DNA of 61,853 nucleotides, from the NCBI GenBank assembly GCA_902779085.1, contig CACYZY010000013.1, positions 1 through 61,853 of the forward strand, read 5' to 3'. A model generated the notes under the pieces. The model was not told the origin of the DNA, ran no database searches, and worked only from the letters and a program-made list of their open reading frames with translations. Position numbers and translations under genes: made by a program. Source of the DNA: an uncultured Bacteroidales bacterium. Its GTDB lineage: Bacteria; Bacteroidota; Bacteroidia; Bacteroidales; Bacteroidaceae. Below, piece by piece: positions 52,076-60,847 of this stretch (positions are counted from its first letter, which is position 1; every line of letters begins with the position of its first letter).

Positions 52076-53086
52076 TTATTGCTCAAATACGCTGGCAAGA
52101 TTCTTGACCAACTCATCTTCATTAAGGCTAATGTTAAGTATCTTACCATCAGGGTCAAGTAAAATACCAGTAGGCACCCAACGGATAGCATATAGTTCTA
52201 CTACATCACTTTGCCAATATTTCAAGTCAGACACTTGTGTCCATACAAGTCCTTGCTGTTCAATCGTATTGAGCCACGTCTCTCGGTTTCGGTCGAGTGA
52301 TACGCCCAAAACAGTGAAGTTTTTGTTTTTATACTTGTTGTATGCCTCTACTATAAATGGGTTTTCCCTTCGGCAATCTGGACACCAGCCAGCCCAAAAA
52401 CTAACCAATACATATTTGCCGCGAAAATCTTTCAAACTAACAGGTTTGCCATTTGGATCGGGTAGTGTAAAGTCTGGTGCAATCTTACCCACTTGTACGG
52501 CTTCTTTCTTGGCAATCAAGTTCTCCAACTGCTTTACGTACAGGTTACCGTCAAGCGACTTATCCAGTTTTCCACGTAAAGTTTGTAATTGCTCAAGATC
52601 AAGTCCCCATGCAAGATTGCGCATAATATAATAAGGTGCAAGGGCAGATGCAGGATTTGCTGCCACAAACTCATTGATATCGAAACCTTCTTTGCCCACT
52701 TTGCCTACTGTTTCTTGATATAGCGTGTTGATAGGAGAACCTTCAATGTCAAGTGTTTTGTTCGCCTCACTCATTTTAATCTTCATGGTTTCATTTCCAA
52801 GAAAGAACACCAGTGGGTTATTACTCTCCTTGTCAGTGGTTAGACCATAGGCCACTGTCTGCATTGCAAAACCACGAAATTCAAACTCTCCTTTACTTAC
52901 TTCAGCAGAATCTACCAATATGTAGTTTTTGTCATGATATTCTTTCAGATATACCATACCAGTACTAATGTCGGATATCTTCCCTTCAATTAGATAGCCG
53001 TTTCCATTCTCTTTACTCTTTCCTCCGTTGCAAGAGGTGAATGCCAATACCAGGCAGATACCTCCCATAATAACTTTTTTCATCAT
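52076..53086 (-). CDS. TlpA/ResA-type thioredoxin lipoprotein with DUF4369 domain
   Basis: A 336-residue lipoprotein; the lipobox FTSC gives C19. A DUF4369-like beta domain (about 30-120: YLIEGKISDI, VYLKEYHDKNYILVDSAEV) is followed by a thioredoxin fold (about 198-336) with WCPDC (C235, C238) and the cis-proline segment RWVPTGILLD. It likely reduces periplasmic disulfides, as TlpA/ResA do in cytochrome maturation, or acts in other thiol exchange. It overlaps tcdA by 4 nt (ATGA) and follows it in the same transcript. Confidence 0.9.
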   Translation of the reverse strand: MMKKVIMGGICLVLAFTSCNGGKSKENGNGYLIEGKISDISTGMVYLKEYHDKNYILVDSAEVSKGEFEFRGFAMQTVAYGLTTDKESNNPLVFFLGNETMKIKMSEANKTLDIEGSPINTLYQETVGKVGKEGFDINEFVAANPASALAPYYIMRNLAWGLDLEQLQTLRGKLDKSLDGNLYVKQLENLIAKKEAVQVGKIAPDFTLPDPNGKPVSLKDFRGKYVLVSFWAGWCPDCRRENPFIVEAYNKYKNKNFTVLGVSLDRNRETWLNTIEQQGLVWTQVSDLKYWQSDVVELYAIRWVPTGILLDPDGKILNISLNEDELVKNLASVFEQ

Positions 53087-53787
53087 TGTTTGTTTTCTAT
53101 GATATCGTTGATAATTAATCCCGTTAAGGTAAAGCCAAAGATGGCAGTGATTTGTGACAACGAACCTTTTCCTTGTGTCTTGCTTGTCAAACGCTCCTGA
53201 CTAAAAACGCATTTGAACTTACGTTTTGGGAATACTCCACTTTTCTTGAATTTGTTGCGTAAGGCTTTGGCCAGTGGGTCGCCCTTTACTTTCCAAAACT
53301 CGGCTACCTCTATTTTTGTTGGGTCGAGTTTCAAAGCTGCCCCCATAGATGAGAACAACTTGGCCTTTGATGCAGTGGTTCTTAATATCAGTAGTGCTTT
53401 GTCTTTCACGCTATCTATGGCATCTACCACATAGTCAAAACTGTCTAAGTCAAGATGATAGGCACTATCTTCATTATATTCCATGCTGATGGCATTCACG
53501 TCGGCATTTGGGTTGATTTGCAACAACCGTTCTTTCAAGGCGTCCACCTTCACTAGGCCCAAAGTTTGAGTTGTAGCCATCAACTGGCGGTTGATGTTCG
53601 AGGTCTGCACTATGTCGTAGTCAACTATAGTGAGGTGACGGACCCCTGTCCGAATCAATCCTTCGGCGCACCAACTGCCTACACCTCCTACACCCACCAG
53701 CAACACCTTAGTCTTGGCGATACGCTGCATGTTGTCACTGCCCAATAGCAGTTCCGACCTGTTGAATATTTCGTTCTCAGTTGCCAT
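53083..53787 (-). CDS. tcdA: tRNA threonylcarbamoyladenosine dehydratase (TcdA/CsdL)
   Basis: A 234-residue ThiF/E1-like enzyme. GVGGVGSWCAEGLIRTG (residues 32-48) is the ATP-binding loop; the DYDIVQTSNINRQ block binds adenylate; FSSMGAALKLDP is typical of TcdA. It cyclises t6A to ct6A at position 37 of ANN-decoding tRNAs. An upstream extension of the frame to 53952 is rejected because it crosses the promoter and overlaps the divergent gene. The -7 box ends only 9 nt before the ATG, so the transcript may be leaderless or almost so. Confidence 0.92.
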   Translation of the reverse strand: MATENEIFNRSELLLGSDNMQRIAKTKVLLVGVGGVGSWCAEGLIRTGVRHLTIVDYDIVQTSNINRQLMATTQTLGLVKVDALKERLLQINPNADVNAISMEYNEDSAYHLDLDSFDYVVDAIDSVKDKALLILRTTASKAKLFSSMGAALKLDPTKIEVAEFWKVKGDPLAKALRNKFKKSGVFPKRKFKCVFSQERLTSKTQGKGSLSQITAIFGFTLTGLIINDIIENKQ

Positions 53788-53795
53788 ATTGTGTG

Positions 53796-53803
53796 CAAAT
53801 TTA
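53796..53803 (-). promoter_or_regulatory. -7 box TAAATTTG for tcdA-tlpA
   Basis: Minus-strand TAAATTTG, 8 nt between box and ATG. With the usual 6-8 nt gap from the -7 box to the start of transcription, almost no 5' leader remains. Confidence 0.5.
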
Positions 53804-53834
53804 GTGTAAGTTTTGATATTTCGCAAGATTATAG

Positions 53835-53842
53835 TAACTTTG
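53835..53842 (+). promoter_or_regulatory. -7 box TAACTTTG for the DUF4738 gene
   Basis: TAACTTTG, 24 nt before the ATG at 53867, divergent from the tcdA promoter. Confidence 0.6.
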
Positions 53843-53866
53843 CCGATGAAATTATAATAAAGATCA

Positions 53867-54439
53867 ATGAAAAGACAGATAACTATTATACTATGCCTGT
53901 TGTTGGTAGCTTTGGCATCCTGTCGACAACGTACACAAAAAGATCCCGACAACTATGTGGTTGAATCCATTAAGGAAGATGTAATCAGCAATGAGATTCA
54001 TCAGTTGCAGACCATCTCGTCCTCTACTTCTGCCGACTTCAAGGGCAGGACTTACACCATGAATGTTGTCCGAAAGGCAGATAGCTCTTTACCTGTTGTA
54101 ACCGATGAACAGGGATTAAAGTATTACGATAATACCATTACTCTGGAGATAATGACAGGCGGCAAACTATTTGCCAATAAGGTTTTCAGCAAGAACACAT
54201 TTGTATCTTACTTAGAACCAGATTTTATTCAACATGCCATCTTGGAAGGCTTGGTGTTTGACAAGGTGACTGATTACGGTCTGATGTTTGCCGCCAGTGT
54301 GAGCTATCCTGAAAGTGATCTCTATGTGCCATTCCATGTAACGGTACTTCCGAATGGAACGCTTTCTATTGATAAGGCCGACTTGATGGATGATTATGAA
54401 CCCGAAGCTGAGCCTGCATCCGAATCCAACAAAAACTGA
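53867..54439 (+). CDS. DUF4738 family lipoprotein
   Basis: A 190-residue lipoprotein; the lipobox LASC gives C19. The remaining domain (about 60-170: TYTMNVVRKADSSLPVV, EIMTGGKLFANKVFSK, DLYVPFHVTVLPNGT) matches what I know as DUF4738, a Bacteroidales family of unknown function. The end is acidic (EPEAEPASES). Single gene, convergent with mutS2. Confidence 0.75.
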   Translation: MKRQITIILCLLLVALASCRQRTQKDPDNYVVESIKEDVISNEIHQLQTISSSTSADFKGRTYTMNVVRKADSSLPVVTDEQGLKYYDNTITLEIMTGGKLFANKVFSKNTFVSYLEPDFIQHAILEGLVFDKVTDYGLMFAASVSYPESDLYVPFHVTVLPNGTLSIDKADLMDDYEPEAEPASESNKN

Positions 54440-54460
54440 CTTAGACCAAAGGTGGCCTCT

Positions 54461-56995
54461 TTATTCTAGGTCTACAACAGTAATTCCAGCACCGCCAAAC
54501 TGAACATGCTCGTCATGGAAATCTTTCACGCCAGCCACATTTTGTAGATATTGACGTATCAAGGTGCGTAAAATGCCAGTGCCAGTGCCATGCAGTATTC
54601 TCACTCGACTAACACCTATCAATATAGCATCATCAATGAAATAGGTCACTGCCTGTATGGCTTCGTCACCTCTCATGCCACGCACATCAATATCTTGCTT
54701 AAAGTTCAGTTTTCTATCGTGCATCGAGTCTTGTGTCTGCTCGCTTAGGTAAGTAGCTTTTTGCGTGATGTTGGGCTTTGATACTGGTTTTTCGGCTAAC
54801 TCCAACCTATCAACTTTCACCGTAGTCTTAATACTGCCAAAAGCCACTGTCACTTCTTTGCCATGTATTTCCATAATCTGACCAATGCCACTCTGTCCTT
54901 TCAGTCTGACAGATGCGCCTTCTACCATCAAAGCCTGTTGCTCTGCTGCTCTTTTAGCTTGTTGTGTAGCAACATCTTCAGTAGATAGAACTTCCTGTTT
55001 GCCTTTCTTTGTCTTTCCTTCCTTTTTGCGCTGCTGTTTCTCACGCAGTTTCTCCATTTTGCGGGCAATCTTATCTTCTGTTTTTTGTGCCTCTTGCTCT
55101 TGCAGTTGCTTACGGAAGTCTGCCAGTTCCTGACGTATCTTTTTGGTTTCTTCTTTTTCTGCTTGCGCCTCTTTGATGCCCTTGATGGTGCCCTCAATAC
55201 GTGCATTGGCTTCTTGCACCAGTTGCTCGGCCTCGCTTTTGGCGGTACGCAGAATGTCCTTGCGCTCCTGGTGCAGTTCCTGAAGCTCGCGCTCATAACG
55301 TGCGATGGTTTCTTCCATCACCTTTTCGCGTTGGTGTATGTTCTGGCGTTTGTTTTGCCAATAGCGCTTATCGCGCACAATATCTTGCAAATACTTATCG
55401 GAGTTGATATAGTCACTGCCTACTATCTCAGAAGCATCAGCTATCACTTCCTCGGGCAATCCAATCTTACGGGCTATTTCAACGGCAAAAGAACTGCCGG
55501 GCATACCTATCTGTAATAAAAAAAGAGGTTGCATCAGATGACGGTCGTAGAGCATTGCACCATTGACGATACCCTCGTGAGCGTCGGCGAAGTGTTTTAG
55601 GTTCTGGTAGTGCGTGGTGATTACTCCATACGTACCCTTTTCATTAAAACGTTTTAATACAGCTTCTGCGATAGCACCGCCAATTTGTGGTTCTGTGCCT
55701 CCACCAAATTCATCTATCAGAATCAAACTCATGCTGTCGCATTGCTTCATCATGTTCTTCATGTTCAGCAAATGAGATGAATAGGTGCTCAGGTCATCTT
55801 CAATGCTCTGCTCGTCGCCGATGTCGATGAAGATGCTATTGAAAATGCCTGCATGACTGCCTTCATGTAAGGGGATCAGCATGCCGCATTGCAGCATATA
55901 CTGCAGTAAACCTACAGTTTTAAGGCAGACTGACTTACCACCGGCATTTGGGCCTGAAATTACTAGAATGCGTCGCTCTTTCGTCAACTCTATGTCCAAA
56001 GGCACCACCTTCTTGTTGTGCTTGGCTAATGAGATTTGGAGTAAAGGATGTACGGCTGCCCCCCAATCGATGGTCTGTTTGTTCTCAAAGGCAGGTTTGA
56101 TAGCTCCAGTTTGCTGGGCAAACAACGCCTTGGCACGAATGAAATCTATTTCTGCTAAAAACTCATATGATTGCAATACATCGGGTATCTGGGGGCGCAG
56201 CTCGTCAGTAAATTCCATTAGAATTCTCACAATCTCCCGTCTCTCCTCGCTTTCCAGTTCGCGCACCCTGTTGTTTGCTTCCACAACAGCTTCGGGTTCA
56301 ATAAACACCGTCTTACCGCTAGCGGACTCGTCGTGTACAATACCTTTTACCTTACGCTTCATCGCAGGGATAACAGGTATTACCAGTCGTCCGTCGCGCA
56401 TGGTAGGCGTTACATCCTTTTCTACATATCCTTCACCCTTGGCATTGTTCAAGATGCCATTGAGGATGCGAGATATGCTGTTCAGTGTGGCTGTATGCTC
56501 CTTACGGATGCGAGCCAGTTCGGCCGATGCGTTGTCCTTTATTTGCCCATATGGGCTTAATATTGTGTTGATACGACTGATTAGCTTGGGAAAAGCTGTA
56601 ATGTTACCAGCCAATTGGCGCAGGTTAGGGTAAAGTGCAGTGTTCTCTTCTTCAGTCTCTTCTGCTTTCAAGAATTTCAGTATGTCGCGTATAGTCTCTA
56701 AAGAACGTCTTAGGTCAAACAGGTCTGCTTCTTCTAAAAACAGTCCCGTTACCTTTACCCGTTGCAAAGCAGGACGTACATCAAAGAAATGTTGTATAGG
56801 GAAGTCGTCGTTGCCTTCCAAGATGGCCAGAAACTCACAAGTTAGGTCAAGTTGTTGGTTGACGTATGCATGCTGTTTGCTAAACGTCATGTTATCAACA
56901 CGCTCTTCGCCCAATGTGCTTAGGCATTTGCTTTTTACTAACTGTCTTATCTGGTCGAAGCCAATCTTATGTTCAAAGTTTTGTGGATATATCAT
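54461..56995 (-). CDS. mutS2: MutS2 endonuclease/ATPase with C-terminal Smr domain
   Basis: An 844-residue protein. Core and clamp helices (about 1-320), MutS-type ATPase (about 325-540) with SGPNAGGKS (Walker A), LILIDEFGGGTEP (Walker B) and the following ITTHYQNLKHF, a long charged coiled coil (about 540-690, rich in K, E and Q), a KOW/S1-like beta part (about 705-760) and the Smr domain (about 765-844: DIDVRGMRGDEA, RILHGTGTGILR). MutS2 suppresses recombination and, in other bacteria, splits collided ribosomes. Length is normal (about 780-850). Transcribed singly. Confidence 0.95.
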   Translation of the reverse strand: MIYPQNFEHKIGFDQIRQLVKSKCLSTLGEERVDNMTFSKQHAYVNQQLDLTCEFLAILEGNDDFPIQHFFDVRPALQRVKVTGLFLEEADLFDLRRSLETIRDILKFLKAEETEEENTALYPNLRQLAGNITAFPKLISRINTILSPYGQIKDNASAELARIRKEHTATLNSISRILNGILNNAKGEGYVEKDVTPTMRDGRLVIPVIPAMKRKVKGIVHDESASGKTVFIEPEAVVEANNRVRELESEERREIVRILMEFTDELRPQIPDVLQSYEFLAEIDFIRAKALFAQQTGAIKPAFENKQTIDWGAAVHPLLQISLAKHNKKVVPLDIELTKERRILVISGPNAGGKSVCLKTVGLLQYMLQCGMLIPLHEGSHAGIFNSIFIDIGDEQSIEDDLSTYSSHLLNMKNMMKQCDSMSLILIDEFGGGTEPQIGGAIAEAVLKRFNEKGTYGVITTHYQNLKHFADAHEGIVNGAMLYDRHLMQPLFLLQIGMPGSSFAVEIARKIGLPEEVIADASEIVGSDYINSDKYLQDIVRDKRYWQNKRQNIHQREKVMEETIARYERELQELHQERKDILRTAKSEAEQLVQEANARIEGTIKGIKEAQAEKEETKKIRQELADFRKQLQEQEAQKTEDKIARKMEKLREKQQRKKEGKTKKGKQEVLSTEDVATQQAKRAAEQQALMVEGASVRLKGQSGIGQIMEIHGKEVTVAFGSIKTTVKVDRLELAEKPVSKPNITQKATYLSEQTQDSMHDRKLNFKQDIDVRGMRGDEAIQAVTYFIDDAILIGVSRVRILHGTGTGILRTLIRQYLQNVAGVKDFHDEHVQFGGAGITVVDLE

Positions 56996-57012
56996 ATTTT
57001 CATATTTGGGTG

Positions 57013-57020
57013 TAAAGATA
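57013..57020 (-). promoter_or_regulatory. -7 box TATCTTTA for mutS2
   Basis: Minus-strand TATCTTTA, 17 nt from the ATG at 56995. Confidence 0.45.
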
Positions 57021-57041
57021 CTATAATTAAAGATTAATTGC

Positions 57042-57049
57042 TATCTTTG
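57042..57049 (+). promoter_or_regulatory. -7 box TATCTTTG for the HD hydrolase gene
   Basis: TATCTTTG, 29 nt before the ATG at 57079. Confidence 0.6.
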
Positions 57050-57078
57050 TTCCTAAATTTAGGGGTAAAGTTAAGAAT

Positions 57079-57663
57079 ATGGAAAAACACATTACAAGGG
57101 AGTCAGCATGGGAACTGCTAAGGAAATACAACAAGGATTTGTTCCATCTGCAGCATGCCCTGACTGTAGAAGGTGTGATGCGTTGGTATGCTCAGCAACT
57201 GGGCTTTGCAGATGAAGTGGATTTCTGGGGCATGGTTGGACTACTGCACGACATCGACTTCGAACAGTATCCAGAGGAACATTGCATCAAAGCGCCTGAA
57301 TTGCTGCGAGAAGGAGGCGTGGGCGAAAAGATGATTCATGCTATTTGTAGTCACGCTTACGGTATGCACGTAGACGTGAAACCTGAACATCAGATGGAGA
57401 AGGTGCTTTTTGCTACTGACGAACTGACAGGCCTGATTGGTGCAGCTGCATTGATGCGTCCATCAAAAAGTGTGCAGGACATGGAGCTGAAGTCGCTGAA
57501 GAAGAAGTATAAATCAAAAGGTTTTGCCGCTGGTTGCTCGCGCGAAGTAATTGAGCAAGGAGCAGAGATGTTGGGATGGCCTCTGGATGAGGTCCTGCAA
57601 AAGACCATCGATGCAATGAGGGATTGTGAGGCCCAAGTAGCGAGTGCAATGGAGACCATTTAA
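57079..57663 (+). CDS. HD-domain (HDIG-type) hydrolase
   Basis: A 194-residue cytosolic protein. The metal-binding set is visible as H26 (LQHALTVEG), HD at 57-58 (GLLHDID), then H86-type histidines in ICSHAYGMH and D114 (ATDELTGL). HDIG proteins hydrolyse phosphomonoesters or diesters, often of nucleotides; the substrate is unknown. It is the last chromosomal gene before the right-hand element and ends with a strong terminator. Confidence 0.88.
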   Translation: MEKHITRESAWELLRKYNKDLFHLQHALTVEGVMRWYAQQLGFADEVDFWGMVGLLHDIDFEQYPEEHCIKAPELLREGGVGEKMIHAICSHAYGMHVDVKPEHQMEKVLFATDELTGLIGAAALMRPSKSVQDMELKSLKKKYKSKGFAAGCSREVIEQGAEMLGWPLDEVLQKTIDAMRDCEAQVASAMETI

Positions 57664-57717
57664 TGCACGAAGCACTGGCTTGCTCATTCCTAGCATTCTC
57701 ATTGGGTAACTACAAAT

Positions 57718-57748
57718 AAAAAACTGGTTGAATTATCAACCAGTTTTT
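57718..57748. terminator. Bidirectional terminator at the right core boundary
   Basis: AAAAAACTGGTTG and CAACCAGTTTTT form a perfect stem. It can end the HD gene and, on the minus strand, was probably the terminator of the tRNA-Ser gene whose 3' end follows at 57753. Confidence 0.85.
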
Positions 57749-57752
57749 GTTT

Positions 57753-57767
57753 GCGGAGAGAGAGGGA
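57753..57767 (-). other. Attachment-site remnant: 3' end of a tRNA-Ser gene
   Basis: On the minus strand this reads TCCCTCTCTCTCCGC: the end of a T-stem, the 3' acceptor strand TCTCTCC and discriminator G, as in Bacteroidales tRNA-Ser genes that begin GGAGAGA. The rest of the tRNA is missing and element sequence starts instead, so this is the att half left when the right element integrated. The restored tRNA should lie at the far end of the element, beyond the window. Confidence 0.8.
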
Positions 57768-57913
57768 GGTTTGGTATGATAACTTCTGATATTGAATAAA
57801 ACTAAATGAGCTAATTTTTAGATTGTTACAAAATTTTCGTTATCAAATAATCTCATCTATTATCTTTTATAATCGATTCGGCGGAACCTCTTGTTCATCT
57901 CTTTTTTTTAATC

Positions 57914-57921
57914 TACCTTTG
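57914..57921 (+). promoter_or_regulatory. -7 box TACCTTTG for the right integrase
   Basis: TACCTTTG, 31 nt before ATG 57952. An AAGGAG lies 9 nt upstream of that ATG, an SD-like site unusual for this phylum, and supports the start. Confidence 0.6.
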
Positions 57922-57951
57922 CAAAAAAAATTAAATAAAGGAGATAAAATT

Positions 57952-59340
57952 ATGATTAGAATTAATTACTCTGTGAGACCCTACATTAAATGCAGTACAG
58001 GGCAGGTCGCTATCAAAGTTAGATGGAATAACAGTAAGTCTGAGGTGTCTTTTTTTACCTCTGTTTGGGCAGAGCCAGGTAAGTGGGATCAAGACTTATC
58101 GAGGGCTAAAAAGGGGACTACTCACAATGTCCGTGAAATGAAATTTACTTCTATTGAAATTAATGAAGCTATTGCCGAATACCGTCAAGAAATTGAAAGC
58201 GTGTTTGATAAATGTGCTCTTAAAAACACAATACCAACAACAGAAGAATTAAAAACTATGGTCAATTCTGCTCTTGGTCGGATAAGTGCAAATGCTGATA
58301 GCCAAAACACGCCCACTAAAAAATTGACTTTTAAAGAAGCAGTCGATCAGTTTCTTAACGAATGTGGTAGAGAGAAGAATTGGGATGATCAAGCGAAAGA
58401 GAAGTACACACAGGCTTTTCAACACATAACCAAAGCTAACCCACATATAAAGCCTGATAAGATAACTGTTGAACACATGTTTAAGTTAAGAGAATGGTAC
58501 ATTAAAAATGGCTATCGAAACCGTACTATAAACAAACAGATCACGATGCTAAAAGGCTTCTTGAAATGGCTCAACACTAAGGATGGTTATATGGTTCCAA
58601 CTGATGTGCTAAATTTTGAGACTAATCTAAAAGTTTTACCTAAAACAGTAACATTTCTTCATTATGATGAACTACTTCACTTTGCACACTTTCAATTTAA
58701 GAATGACAAATGCGGTAGATTATCAAAAGCTCGTGATTGTTGGTGCTTCATGGCATTTACTTCACTTCGTATCTCAGATCTAAGAAGGCTAAAGGCTGTA
58801 CATATCCATAACGTTAGGATAGAAATGTTTGCCCAGAAAACAGGAGAGCATTTAATTATACCATTGACAGATGAAGCCAAAAGGATTCTCTCCTTATATA
58901 TAATAGGTAAGCAAAACGATGATCTCATTTTTAACATACAATGTCCCCAGTTATTAAATTATGCAGTTAAAGATGCTGCAAGGGAAGCAGGACTTGACAG
59001 AATAATTACTGAGGTTTACTATATCGGAACAGAACGCAAAGAAAAATCAAGCAGATTTTATGACATCATATCAAACCATGATGCACGTCGTACTTTTGTC
59101 TCTTGCTCATTGGCTATGGGGATCCCTGCTGAATCTGTGATGAAGTGTACGGGACATAAATCTTACAATACGATGAAACCTTATATTGAAACCGCTACTG
59201 AGACGCAAGCTTTGGAGATGGAGAAATGGAACAAAAACCAATATCGCAGTCAAATAATAAATCTACTAAACCAAGCTGGCGAGGTACAACTAAAAAATTT
59301 CCTACAGATCATTCAGACGGAAATTGTAAGTGCATCCTAA
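57952..59340 (+). CDS. Tyrosine recombinase / integrase of the right element
   Basis: A 462-residue integrase with arm-binding domain (about 1-100), core-binding domain (about 122-215) and catalytic domain (about 230-420). Catalytic residues by eye: R273 (SLRISDL), H376 and R379 (HDARRTF), H402 (TGHKSY) and Y411. Unlike the left integrase it keeps the first arginine. It sits next to the tRNA-Ser remnant and reads into the element, as expected for the enzyme that made this junction. The frame is open back to 57823, but the promoter at 57914 and the SD-like site fix the start at 57952. Confidence 0.92.
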   Translation: MIRINYSVRPYIKCSTGQVAIKVRWNNSKSEVSFFTSVWAEPGKWDQDLSRAKKGTTHNVREMKFTSIEINEAIAEYRQEIESVFDKCALKNTIPTTEELKTMVNSALGRISANADSQNTPTKKLTFKEAVDQFLNECGREKNWDDQAKEKYTQAFQHITKANPHIKPDKITVEHMFKLREWYIKNGYRNRTINKQITMLKGFLKWLNTKDGYMVPTDVLNFETNLKVLPKTVTFLHYDELLHFAHFQFKNDKCGRLSKARDCWCFMAFTSLRISDLRRLKAVHIHNVRIEMFAQKTGEHLIIPLTDEAKRILSLYIIGKQNDDLIFNIQCPQLLNYAVKDAAREAGLDRIITEVYYIGTERKEKSSRFYDIISNHDARRTFVSCSLAMGIPAESVMKCTGHKSYNTMKPYIETATETQALEMEKWNKNQYRSQIINLLNQAGEVQLKNFLQIIQTEIVSAS

Positions 59341-59360
59341 TGCACCGAAACCTCTGGATC

Positions 59361-59398
59361 AAAAAAAACACTATGCCGCAAGCATGGTGTTTTTTTTT
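59361..59398 (+). terminator. Terminator after the right integrase
   Basis: AAAAAACACTATGC, loop CGCAA, GCATGGTGTTTTTTTT: a long stem with one mismatch and a T tract. Confidence 0.85.
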
Positions 59399-59416
59399 GT
59401 AATCACAGGTCAAAAA

Positions 59417-59494
59417 TTTATTGAGATCAAGAAAATTTATTGAAACATAACTGATTTTACTGAGAGCTAATTTCTCCATCTTGGGCTTTATTGA
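59417..59494 (+). repeat. Phased TTTATTGA boxes upstream of DUF3853
   Basis: TTTATTGA at 59417, 59436 and 59487, plus TTTACTGA at 59456; spacings 19, 20 and 31 nt, close to whole helical turns. The first two share a longer unit AAAATTTATTGA. They lie between the integrase terminator and the excisionase-like gene. Confidence 0.55.
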
Positions 59495-59546
59495 ACTTTT
59501 CTCGTTTTAAAAAAAAGAATGACCTTTGTACCGTTATTTAACATAA

Positions 59547-59837
59547 ATGAATATGTTAATCAATATTTCAAAAGAAGAGTTCTTTGAAAGACTCAAGATT
59601 TGCCTCGCTGAAGCCTTGATCACACCTGATCCAGATGAGGGTGTGAAAATTAAAAAACATTATGTTTATGGGCTTCAGGGGCTATGTGATTTATTCGGAT
59701 GCAGTAAAGCTACGGCATCAAGGATAAAAAAATCTGGCGTCATTGATGCTGCTATCAGTCAAGCTGGAAAGATGATAGTAGTTGATGCTGATCTCGCTCT
59801 GGACATCATGAGAGTTCGGAGAAGAAAGAAATGGTGA
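59547..59837 (+). CDS. DUF3853 / excisionase-like DNA-binding protein
   Basis: A 96-residue protein. The segment HYVYGLQGLCDLFGCSKATASRIKKSG (split across residues about 36-62) is a helix-turn-helix of the MerR/excisionase type and matches the DUF3853 family found beside integrases on Bacteroidetes elements. The C-terminus is basic (RVRRRKKW). A role as excisionase/directionality factor or regulator is likely by position. It lies 47 nt upstream of the ParB-like gene on the same strand, and phased boxes lie directly upstream. Confidence 0.8.
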   Translation: MNMLINISKEEFFERLKICLAEALITPDPDEGVKIKKHYVYGLQGLCDLFGCSKATASRIKKSGVIDAAISQAGKMIVVDADLALDIMRVRRRKKW

Positions 59838-59884
59838 AGCTCCAACTACCTTAATTTGGAGTAAAATATTAAAATTAAAACGAG

Positions 59885-60820
59885 ATGAGTAATCTTATTA
59901 AAAAAGTAGCAGGTAATGCTACAGTAGGGGATAATTTACCCTTAATTATGACTCTTGCCATGTTGCAGGAGAAAGGTTTTAGAATAGGCCGACTAGCAGG
60001 TAACAGAACCTTTGATAGCAAAATCATCAAGGCTAAGAAAAAGTCGTTGAAAGAAACAGGGTTATTAGTACCTGCCATCATTGTAGAGGCAGAGGATGCT
60101 ATTGACGAAGGTCTTGAAGTAGTGGACTTTGAAACTAATGAAACTGTGTCAGAAGATGATGCAAAAAGTTATGTAGTGTTAGTAGATGCTAATCATCGTT
60201 ACAAAGCACATCTTGAGCTGTTGAAAACTGACAATAGTTACAGTGGTGAATTTTATTTTATGTTCCCTTTACAGGAAATCTCGGTAGCCAAGATGTTGAG
60301 TGAAATTAACATCGCTACAAATCCGTGGAAAACTGCTGATTTTGGTAGAGGAGCTGCAATGTTGCTTGATGAGGATCTTCCTCTTCTATCAGCTATTAAT
60401 GATCTTACAGCAAAAGGCTATTCAGTTGATGCTGCATCCTTATGGTTGACTTTTGAAAAAAAAATATCAAAATCTGTCCTTGTGGATGCCATGAATGGTA
60501 AAATAGTTGACAAGCTTCGTGATACAAAAAACATTGAAAATGGTCAGAAGTTGTTGAGTGCCGCAAGGAAGTCCTTTAACGAAGATTTTTTAGCTAAGCG
60601 GTACTTAGCTGATTGGATACTTTCAAAATTAAAAGATAATGAGGAAGGCAAATCTTCTTTTATAAAAAAGATGTGTAACTTCCTAAGTAACATTGATCGT
60701 CACGAAGCTAATAAAATTGAAAAATGCAAAGGTGAACGTGGCGGTGACGCAAAAGAGACTTTAATTAACAAGGCATTAAATTCTCTTTGGGAGCAATCCA
60801 ATTCATCAGTAAATAAGTAA
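59885..60820 (+). CDS. ParB/Srx-fold protein of the right element
   Basis: A 311-residue soluble protein. An N-terminal ParB-like fold is suggested by FDSKIIKAKKKSLKETGLLVPAII (split, about 43-66) and VDANHRYKAHLEL (D100-A-N-H103-R104 region), which corresponds to the nucleotide-binding DGxHR box of ParB proteins. A helical middle follows (about 135-215: MLSEINIATNPWKTADFG) and a charged C-terminus. It has no ParA partner in view. It could partition, regulate or process element DNA. The ParB-like call rests on the motif only. Confidence 0.65.
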   Translation: MSNLIKKVAGNATVGDNLPLIMTLAMLQEKGFRIGRLAGNRTFDSKIIKAKKKSLKETGLLVPAIIVEAEDAIDEGLEVVDFETNETVSEDDAKSYVVLVDANHRYKAHLELLKTDNSYSGEFYFMFPLQEISVAKMLSEINIATNPWKTADFGRGAAMLLDEDLPLLSAINDLTAKGYSVDAASLWLTFEKKISKSVLVDAMNGKIVDKLRDTKNIENGQKLLSAARKSFNEDFLAKRYLADWILSKLKDNEEGKSSFIKKMCNFLSNIDRHEANKIEKCKGERGGDAKETLINKALNSLWEQSNSSVNK

Positions 60821-60847
60821 TTGACAGACTAAGCCAATTAATTTCGA

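Noticed and set aside
54440-54474. Hairpin between the DUF4738 gene and mutS2 as terminator
   Set aside because: TAGACC/GGTCTA form only a 6-bp stem that runs into the mutS2 stop and lacks a T tract, so it is too weak to list.
55881-56633. 250-aa open frame on the plus strand
   Set aside because: It is antisense to the ATPase and clamp part of mutS2; composition is that of a mirrored coding frame.
57823-57951. N-terminal extension of the right integrase
   Set aside because: The promoter TACCTTTG at 57914 lies inside it and an SD-like site precedes ATG 57952.
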